Assembly (NCBI GenBank): GCA_027066695.1
Contig: JAMONE010000234.1
Coordinates: forward strand, 1 to 5,720
Source: Micavibrio sp.
Lineage (GTDB): Bacteria > Pseudomonadota > Alphaproteobacteria > Micavibrionales > Micavibrionaceae
DNA length: 5,720 nucleotides
Direction: 5' to 3'
Part shown: positions 1 to 3,787 of the stretch, one piece after another
Position numbering within the stretch: the first letter of the stretch is position 1
How the letters are laid out: each line of letters begins with the position of its first letter
Made by a program: the position numbers and the translations under genes
Notes under the pieces: generated by a model
Told to the model about the DNA's origin: nothing
The model's input: the letters and a program-made list of their open reading frames with translations, nothing else
Database searches by the model: none

Positions 1-60
1 ATTTCCACCATCATCGATATAAGAAATCACACGCTTTCGAAGGTCTAATGAATAAGTCAT
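1..60 (-). CDS. IS630-family transposase, N-terminal fragment (runs off left edge)
   Basis: Reading the minus strand from the ATG at 60-58 gives 20 codons, open to the window edge, beginning MTYSLDLRKRVISYIDDGG. This is the characteristic opening of IS630-family transposases: a Y-S-x-D-L-R-K-[RK]-V motif leading into the N-terminal helix-turn-helix that binds the terminal inverted repeats. The DDE catalytic domain would lie to the left of the window. An in-frame TGA at 69-67 limits upstream extension, and no Shine-Dalgarno sequence precedes the ATG. A promoter at 66-94 would start transcription almost on the ATG, so translation may be leaderless. The gene has the same orientation as popZ, whose stop codon is only 47 bases upstream. 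Whether the transposase is intact, frameshifted or decayed cannot be judged from 20 codons. The family call rests on motif recognition from memory. Confidence 0.8.
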   Translation of the reverse strand, partial: MTYSLDLRKRVISYIDDGGN

Positions 61-65
61 ACAAT

Positions 66-94
66 ATCATACACCACCGCAATTCTTATTACAA
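66..94 (-). promoter_or_regulatory. Probable sigma-70 promoter of the IS630 transposase
   Basis: On the minus strand TTGTAA (94-89) and TATGAT (71-66) are separated by exactly 17 bases. These match the -35 and -10 consensus at 4 of 6 and 5 of 6 positions. The expected transcription start falls at about 61-58, on or next to the ATG at 60, which would explain the missing ribosome binding site. The -35 box lies inside what should be the end of the insertion sequence, so the element would carry its own promoter. Confidence 0.55.
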
Positions 95-107
95 GTTACT
101 ATAATGT

Positions 108-770
108 CTAATCTTCCAAAACGCGTTTCGATACACGCTCAAGCTCTTCTTGAACCAAACGTTCAATAATAATTGGAAGATTTTTGTCCAACCACTCACG
201 AAGCATCGGTTTTATCTCGCTACGGACAATATCTTCTAAGGTAACACCACTGTGATCTATAGCTGTCTTACGCGCAAGATCACTTATTGCTGCAAACGCC
301 GCCTCTTCTGCATGTTTTGTTAATAAATCATCATTATTTTGAGGATTTTCTTCTGGCTCTGGGGTAGATTTTAGGGCAATTTCTGGCTCTTCTTCAACCA
401 AATCAATATCCATATCAGGTTTTTCATCTATACGATCAGTTAGTTCGAGAACATCATCTTCTTTTTCTGGCTCTGGCTTGGCTTTAATTTCTGGAGTAGG
501 AGCATCAAAATCCATGCCATCAATTGCAGATTGATCCAGTGGTTCGCTCTCTTCTTCTGAATCTGGCTCAGCTTCAGACTCTGAAGTGGGAGCATCAAAG
601 TCCATATCATCAATTGCAGATTGATCTAATGGCTCTTCAGGCTCACTAACTTCCTCAACGACCTCTTCAGTCGCGGCCTCTTCCTCGTCATCATCTGCTA
701 TAATCTGACGGATAGAATCCAAAATCTCTTCGATAGATGGTTCTTCTTCTGTTTTAACGTCGTCTGCCAT
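108..770 (-). CDS. popZ: PopZ-like polar organizing protein (DUF2497 family)
   Basis: This 220-residue protein has the three-part build of PopZ. A short N-terminal helix (about 11-27, PSIEEILDSIRQIIADDD) is the partner-binding segment in Caulobacter. A long acidic, proline-containing, disordered linker follows (about 28-145), and then a conserved C-terminal helical region (about 150-217), with LEDIVRSEIKPMLREWLD typical of the family. In Caulobacter PopZ self-assembles through this C-terminus into a pole-localised condensate that tethers ParB at the chromosome origin and recruits cell-cycle regulators. The same role here is inferred from the family. The linker holds a tandem 30-residue duplication (residues 46-105). 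The C-terminus ends at about the normal family position, so the neighbouring insertion sequence does not appear to have truncated it. It lies 127 bases downstream of pcm, and no clear Shine-Dalgarno precedes the ATG at 770. In many alphaproteobacteria valS follows popZ; here an IS630 element does. Confidence 0.88.
   Translation of the reverse strand: MADDVKTEEEPSIEEILDSIRQIIADDDEEEAATEEVVEEVSEPEEPLDQSAIDDMDFDAPTSESEAEPDSEEESEPLDQSAIDGMDFDAPTPEIKAKPEPEKEDDVLELTDRIDEKPDMDIDLVEEEPEIALKSTPEPEENPQNNDDLLTKHAEEAAFAAISDLARKTAIDHSGVTLEDIVRSEIKPMLREWLDKNLPIIIERLVQEELERVSKRVLED
456..635 (-). repeat. Tandem 90-bp duplication in the popZ linker
   Basis: Two adjacent 90-bp units (635-546 and 545-456) encode residues 46-75 and 76-105 of PopZ. 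Both open with EPLDQSAID(D/G)MDFDAPT. The first half of each unit is nearly identical at DNA level, while the second half (SESEAEPDSEEES against PEIKAKPEPEKED) has diverged. The period is exactly 30 codons, so the duplication lengthens the acidic linker without shifting the frame. A weaker third echo (DMDIDL...EEPEI, about residues 119-131) may be an older copy. Confidence 0.9.
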
Positions 771-897
771 ATTTGAATATACTATTAGGTCATTTCAGGA
801 ATCAATTAACTTTAGTTTCTTATATTAACGTACCATTGTCAAAGCTTCTTATGCATTCATTAACAGAGCTATCCACATAATTTGCTATAAGTGCATT
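771..897. other. Intergenic gap between pcm and popZ; possible -35 box only
   Basis: This 127-bp AT-rich spacer is the upstream region of popZ and the downstream region of pcm, both on the minus strand. A perfect TTGACA lies on the minus strand at 842-837, but the hexamer 17 bases downstream is only GAAACT. The better -10-like TATAAG (824-819) is 12 bases away, too close for an ordinary sigma-70 promoter. I see no convincing hairpin with a T-run after the pcm stop. The two genes may be partly co-transcribed, with popZ having a weak or non-standard promoter of its own. Confidence 0.35.
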
Positions 898-1560
898 TTA
901 AAATTGAAATACTGGCTCTGGCTCAAAGCCTTTTAAAAATGGAGTTGCCGCGTCAAAAAGCTTTTTTGATGCAATATTTGCAGCACTGCTTTTTATAAAT
1001 AATGTTGCACACCCAACGGATTGCCTTGCCTTTTTAACAACCGCGACAAGCCGCCCGCCTACTTCCATTTGATCTATAATATTTTGCGGAACATGCTCAA
1101 CCGCGCCATTAATAATTATCAAGCTATATGGAGCTTGCTCGGGAACGCCTTTTGTCAACGCGCCCTCAATAAGAGCAATATTACATGCACCCAATTGTGC
1201 CCAAAGCTTTGTCGCTCTATCCATTTGGCGTTTATTATGCTCTAAAGCAATAACTGTTGTAACAAGAGATGATAATATAGCTGAGGAATAGCCAGAGCCA
1301 ACGCCAATATCCAAAACAACATCCGTTTCGCATGGGTTAGCAGCTTGTATCATTTTGGCATAAACAATCGGCTCAATAAGAAAGCGCCCCTGCCCTATAT
1401 CGATATCTTCATCTGAATAAGCAATATTACTCAATCTTTCAGGAACGAATAATTCACGCGGAATACTATTAAAGGCCGCTATTATTGGCTCTTGAACAAC
1501 TCCCGCAGTGCTAATCTGCCCGTCAATCATATTTATTCGTGCTTGTAAAAAATCTGTCAT
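898..1560 (-). CDS. pcm: Protein-L-isoaspartate O-methyltransferase family protein
   Basis: This 220-residue SAM-dependent methyltransferase belongs to the Pcm family. Visible elements are RELFVP (35-40), QGRFLIEP (57-64), the SAM-binding glycine loop VLDIGVGSGYS (82-92), the acidic residue after strand 2 in ALEHN (E107), and IIINGAVEHVP (148-158). Classical Pcm methylates L-isoaspartyl residues to start repair of aged cytosolic proteins. This alphaproteobacterial branch has RFLIEP where classical enzymes have a Q-T-[IV]-S-x-P motif, so its true substrate is less certain. The frame could begin at a TTG at 1602 (234 residues). I prefer the ATG at 1560, because family members characteristically begin MTDF-x-x-AR-x-NM-[IV]-D-x-Q close to the start and the length then matches the usual 215-220. 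Ribosome binding is weak at either site. A promoter at 1694-1722 leaves a leader of about 125 bases. popZ follows; the tolC often found between them is absent. Confidence 0.88.
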   Translation of the reverse strand: MTDFLQARINMIDGQISTAGVVQEPIIAAFNSIPRELFVPERLSNIAYSDEDIDIGQGRFLIEPIVYAKMIQAANPCETDVVLDIGVGSGYSSAILSSLVTTVIALEHNKRQMDRATKLWAQLGACNIALIEGALTKGVPEQAPYSLIIINGAVEHVPQNIIDQMEVGGRLVAVVKKARQSVGCATLFIKSSAANIASKKLFDAATPFLKGFEPEPVFQF

Positions 1561-1611
1561 AATTTCATTCGGTTTTATAAGAGGTTTATGTTTAGTAAAC
1601 AACTACAGCAA

Positions 1612-1628
1612 GGTAACAATATATTACC
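1612..1628. promoter_or_regulatory. 17-bp dyad in the pcm leader, possible operator
   Basis: GGTAA (1612-1616) and TTACC (1624-1628) form a perfect inverted repeat with a 7-base AT-only centre apart from one C. It lies between the predicted pcm promoter and the pcm ATG. The shape suits a dimeric repressor site, or a small hairpin in the leader RNA. No regulator is identified. Confidence 0.35.
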
Positions 1629-1638
1629 CAATATATTA
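1618..1638. repeat. Short direct repeat AATATATTA x2, 12-bp period
   Basis: AATATATTA occurs at 1618-1626 and again at 1630-1638. Each copy contains the palindrome AATATATT. The 12-bp period places the copies about one helical turn apart, and the first copy overlaps the GGTAA/TTACC dyad. AT-rich background makes chance occurrence easy, so the interest lies only in the overlap with the dyad. Confidence 0.4.
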
Positions 1639-1671
1639 AGGAATAGCTTTATTTAATACAATTGACCAGAT

Positions 1672-1735
1672 GTTTTTTGTTAAAATACGCTTTATTCTAT
1701 CAACTTCTTTAACTTTACTCAAGATAACAAAAAAC
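1672..1735. repeat. Perfect 11-bp inverted repeat enclosing the pcm promoter
   Basis: GTTTTTTGTTA (1672-1682) is the exact reverse complement of TAACAAAAAAC (1725-1735), with 42 bases between the arms. The interval contains the whole predicted pcm promoter (1722-1694). The right arm also forms the T-run of the predicted minus-strand terminator. The arms are low in complexity, so chance pairing of A and T runs is possible. Confidence 0.5.
1694..1722 (-). promoter_or_regulatory. Probable sigma-70 promoter of pcm
   Basis: On the minus strand TTGAGT (1722-1717) and TAGAAT (1699-1694) are separated by exactly 17 bases. They match consensus at 4 of 6 and 5 of 6 positions. Transcription would begin near 1687, giving a leader of about 125 bases before the ATG at 1560. 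The promoter starts only six bases after the end of the predicted terminator at 1748-1729, a sensible arrangement for separating pcm from upstream transcription. A second, weaker candidate lies nearer the gene: TTGTAT and TAATAT, also with 17-base spacing. Confidence 0.5.
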
Positions 1736-1748
1736 GCCGTAAACGACG
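1729..1748 (-). terminator. Possible rho-independent terminator, minus strand
   Basis: On the minus strand CGTCG (1748-1744), loop TTTA (1743-1740) and CGGCG (1739-1735) form a five-pair GC-rich stem with one G-T wobble. Six T follow at once (1734-1729). The stem is short, so termination may be partial. The nearest minus-strand gene upstream is the secretion adaptor ending at 2462. This hairpin would therefore stop secretion-operon transcripts only after they had crossed the whole plus-strand gene 1889-2461 in antisense. Confidence 0.4.
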
Positions 1749-1805
1749 AGAACTTACTACCCGAAAAAAGAGTTAAATCTAATTTCATTTATTGCAAATA
1801 TGTTC

Positions 1806-1811
1806 TATAAT
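1806..1811 (+). promoter_or_regulatory. Candidate -10 box for the plus-strand membrane gene
   Basis: TATAAT is a perfect -10 hexamer, 77 bases ahead of the ATG at 1889. The matching -35 window at 17 bases (1783-1788, TTTCAT) is poor, and there is no TGn extension. TTGCAA at 1792-1797 is too close to pair with it. A weak or activator-dependent promoter is possible. Transcription would start near 1818, leaving a leader of about 70 bases. Confidence 0.3.
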
Positions 1812-1888
1812 GTTGAAAGGAGTCTGAAAGAAAACTTCATTTTCAAAAACACTACACAGCAGAGTATTAGTGATTCTTGTGAGGTATA

Positions 1889-2461
1889 ATGAAACATATT
1901 TGGCACCACCAAACTAAACGTGAAGAATTGTTAAAGTTTTTATTATTACTTGGCGTATTAGTTGGTTATTTTTTATATTTAAGCTGGCAATATGATTTTG
2001 CCACTGGTGGCATTGTTTCCATTTTAACATGGAGCTTTTTTGTGCTTTGCACTCCTGTCGCCGACGCTGGATTTTTAATAGATTTTCCAGTTAGGTTAAT
2101 AACAGGTCTACGCATGTTTATAACCGAAATTATGGTATGGGTTACGGCAATCACTTCTAATTTATTAATTATAAATTTTAATCCAGAAGCATATGAAAAA
2201 ACTTTCCTTACGTCACTACTTTATAAAATATTAGTAACACCGTACCCTTATTGGATAATTATTTTACTATGCGGAGCAGGAACGTTTCTTTCAATTCGTT
2301 TTGGAGATGAGATGCTTGATGTTATCTCTCATAAAGAAAGTGACTATCAACATAAGCATGTGTTTAAACACAAAATAATTATCATGGTGGCTTTATTTGT
2401 TATAATAATATTTGCCTATTATCATTTGCTTGAAATGCTTAATATTGAGATGCCAGAATAA
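1889..2461 (+). CDS. Conserved-looking multi-pass membrane protein of unknown function
   Basis: This 190-residue protein has about five hydrophobic helices, at roughly 14-33, 38-54, 76-96, 119-137 and 161-182. A basic, His-containing N-terminus (H3, H6, H7) precedes them. The stretch around 50-70 (FFVLCTPVADAGFLIDFPVR) has the Cys, Pro, Asp and Gly pattern of a conserved functional core and resembles hypothetical membrane proteins I have seen in other proteobacteria, but I cannot name a family. A second His group (148, 155, 157, 161) sits in the loop before the last helix. There is no signal peptide separate from helix 1 and no enzyme motif. GAGG at 1881-1884, four bases before the ATG, supports the start. 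By hand count it is about 31% GC against about 45% in the adjoining secretion genes; hydrophobic codons explain part of this, and transfer could explain the rest. It is divergent from pcm and converges on the secretion adaptor with no bases between the stops. Confidence 0.75.
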   Translation: MKHIWHHQTKREELLKFLLLLGVLVGYFLYLSWQYDFATGGIVSILTWSFFVLCTPVADAGFLIDFPVRLITGLRMFITEIMVWVTAITSNLLIINFNPEAYEKTFLTSLLYKILVTPYPYWIIILLCGAGTFLSIRFGDEMLDVISHKESDYQHKHVFKHKIIIMVALFVIIIFAYYHLLEMLNIEMPE

Positions 2462-3787
2462 TTAACGCTCATTCATGGCGTTGTCGAGCGTCTTTACAAA
2501 AGGCTTAAGCAGATATTGCATAACAGTTTTTTTACCCGTCAAAATATCAACGCTAGCGACCATACCTGGAATTATTGGCAAAACCTCGCCCTTACGTTTT
2601 AGCTCCTTCTCGTAAGTTCTAAGGCGCACGCGGTAGAAGACATTGCCTTGATCGTCTTCAATAGTATCAGCGGAAATATCCAAAAGCTCACCCTTTAATC
2701 CGCCATAAATAGAAAAATCATAAGCTGTTATTTTAATAACGGCTTGCTGCCCTGGATAAATAAATGCGCGATCAGAAGGCTTTACCCGCACTTCAACAAT
2801 CAATTGATCATCCTTTGGCACGATTTTTATTAGATCCTCACCGCCGCGTACAACGCCGCCAATCGTATTAACGCTAAGCTCTTGCACTATGCCGTTAACA
2901 GGGGATTTGATTTCCCTACGGCCTTTACGCTCTTTAAGACCGCTAAGGCGTTCTCTAATTTCGTTAAGCTCTATAAGCTTGGCGGCAAGCTCTGTTTGAG
3001 CGTCAGATTGCGCCGTTTTTTTAATTTCTTGAATGCGTGCTAACGCTTCGTCAATAGCGGATTTAGAGCGTGGCAAGCTTGATTTTAAGCCGTTAAGCTC
3101 GGAAACCCGCTCCTTAATTCCGCGCTGTAATTGCAGTAATTCCAGCTTCGGCGCAGAACCTCGCTCTACCAAAGGCTTAATCATATTCATTTCTTTGCGC
3201 TGTAAGTAAAGAACGCCCTTTAAATCGCCTATGCGAATATTAAGCTCGTCAACTTCTTGTTCGCGTTGCGTCATTTGCTGTTTTAGAACATTGATTTGCC
3301 CTTCAAGCTGTAATTTATTGGCGCGAAACACATTCGTCTCTTCCGCAACGCTGCTGGGGAATTCCTTGATTACTTCTTCAGGAAATTCAACTTTTATAAG
3401 CCCTTCAGCTTGTGCTTGCAGGCGTGTAATAGAAGCCAGAAGCCCTAAATAACGTGCGCGATTTGCACCAAGATCAGATGATGCTTCAATATCGCGCAGG
3501 CGTACCAATATTTGGCCTTGCGTTACTAAATCGCCTTCTTTTACCAAAAATTCTTCAACAATGCCAGCATCAAGGCTTTGAAGAGCTTGAACCTCGCTTG
3601 ATGGAATAATTTTACCATCTCCGCGTGTAACCTCATCTAATGTTGCTAGATTTGCCCAAATAACAAAAATTATAAAAAATAACGCAATTGTGATAAGCAA
3701 TAAATGCTTGGATAATGGTAATTGTTCATCCACATCAAAAAAGGAAAGCGCATGTGCGCGGGCAATATCATTTGGCTCTTTAGGCAT
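2462..3787 (-). CDS. HlyD-family type I secretion periplasmic adaptor (membrane fusion protein, LapC-like)
   Basis: This 441-residue adaptor links the inner-membrane ABC exporter to an outer-membrane TolC-type channel. A short cytosolic N-terminus leads into one transmembrane helix (about 28-48, HLLLITIALFFIIFVIWANL). The first half of the lipoyl-like domain follows (about 66-97, ending DAGIVEEFLVKEGDLV). A long coiled-coil hairpin comes next (about 100-288), turning near ERGSAPKLELLQLQR, then the second lipoyl half (IKSPVNGIVQEL, about 293-304) and a beta-barrel and membrane-proximal region ending in the family signature GMVASVDILTGKKTV. The frame could be read from a GTG at 3817. I choose the ATG at 3787 because GGAG lies seven bases upstream (3798-3795); this leaves an 8-base overlap with the exporter stop, implying coupled translation. 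The size is normal for the family. The stop abuts the stop of the convergent gene. Confidence 0.92.
   Translation of the reverse strand: MPKEPNDIARAHALSFFDVDEQLPLSKHLLLITIALFFIIFVIWANLATLDEVTRGDGKIIPSSEVQALQSLDAGIVEEFLVKEGDLVTQGQILVRLRDIEASSDLGANRARYLGLLASITRLQAQAEGLIKVEFPEEVIKEFPSSVAEETNVFRANKLQLEGQINVLKQQMTQREQEVDELNIRIGDLKGVLYLQRKEMNMIKPLVERGSAPKLELLQLQRGIKERVSELNGLKSSLPRSKSAIDEALARIQEIKKTAQSDAQTELAAKLIELNEIRERLSGLKERKGRREIKSPVNGIVQELSVNTIGGVVRGGEDLIKIVPKDDQLIVEVRVKPSDRAFIYPGQQAVIKITAYDFSIYGGLKGELLDISADTIEDDQGNVFYRVRLRTYEKELKRKGEVLPIIPGMVASVDILTGKKTVMQYLLKPFVKTLDNAMNER
2465..2491. repeat. Inverted repeat at the end of the adaptor gene
   Basis: ACGCTC (2465-2470) and GAGCGT (2486-2491) are perfect six-base arms around a 15-base loop. 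They lie inside the last codons of the adaptor gene, just beyond the stop of the convergent gene. The hairpin could form in either transcript, but no T-run follows closely on either strand, so it is at best a weak pause or protection element. Confidence 0.25.

Larger units (their letters stand above)
1..104 (-). mobile_element. End of an IS630-family insertion sequence (outer boundary approximate)
   Basis: The transposase start at 60 and the popZ stop at 108-110 leave only 47 bases for the non-coding end of the element. Its terminal inverted repeat must therefore lie inside about 61-104, unless the element overlaps the popZ end. IS630 elements insert at TA and duplicate it. TA dinucleotides on the minus strand at 103-102, 101-100 and 98-97 are candidate junctions, and the sequence does not say which is right. 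The other inverted repeat is outside the window, so the boundary at 104 is an estimate. Confidence 0.6.

Noticed and set aside
806..829. Two TTAAC motifs upstream of popZ as a possible CtrA site
   Set aside because: CtrA sites need TTAA-N7-TTAAC. Neither TTAAC has a TTAA seven bases upstream; the two are separated by a longer gap.
869..877. DnaA-box-like CTATCCACA between pcm and popZ
   Set aside because: It matches the TTATNCACA consensus at 8 of 9 positions, but it stands alone. With no cluster of boxes, AT-rich unwinding element or origin genes nearby, chance is the simpler explanation.
1021..1245. Plus-strand open frame antisense to pcm, and similar frames inside the adaptor, exporter and membrane genes
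   Set aside because: These are shadow frames of well-supported genes. None shows recognisable domains or convincing start signals.
1561..1602. 14-residue N-terminal extension of the Pcm protein from a TTG start
   Set aside because: Family members begin at the MTDF position. The TTG has no good ribosome binding site, and the extension has no recognisable feature.
1662..1686. Plus-strand TTGACC as a -35 box for the membrane gene
   Set aside because: The nearest -10-like TAAAAT is only 13 bases away, and the 17-base window reads ATACGC. The distance to the gene is also long.
1684..1776. Lysine/arginine-rich plus-strand frame (…KKRRKRRELTTRKKS, stop)
   Set aside because: It resembles a basic protein tail, but it has an in-frame stop at 1681-1683 and no start codon. 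It also overlaps the predicted terminator and promoter, so A-rich codons are the likely cause.
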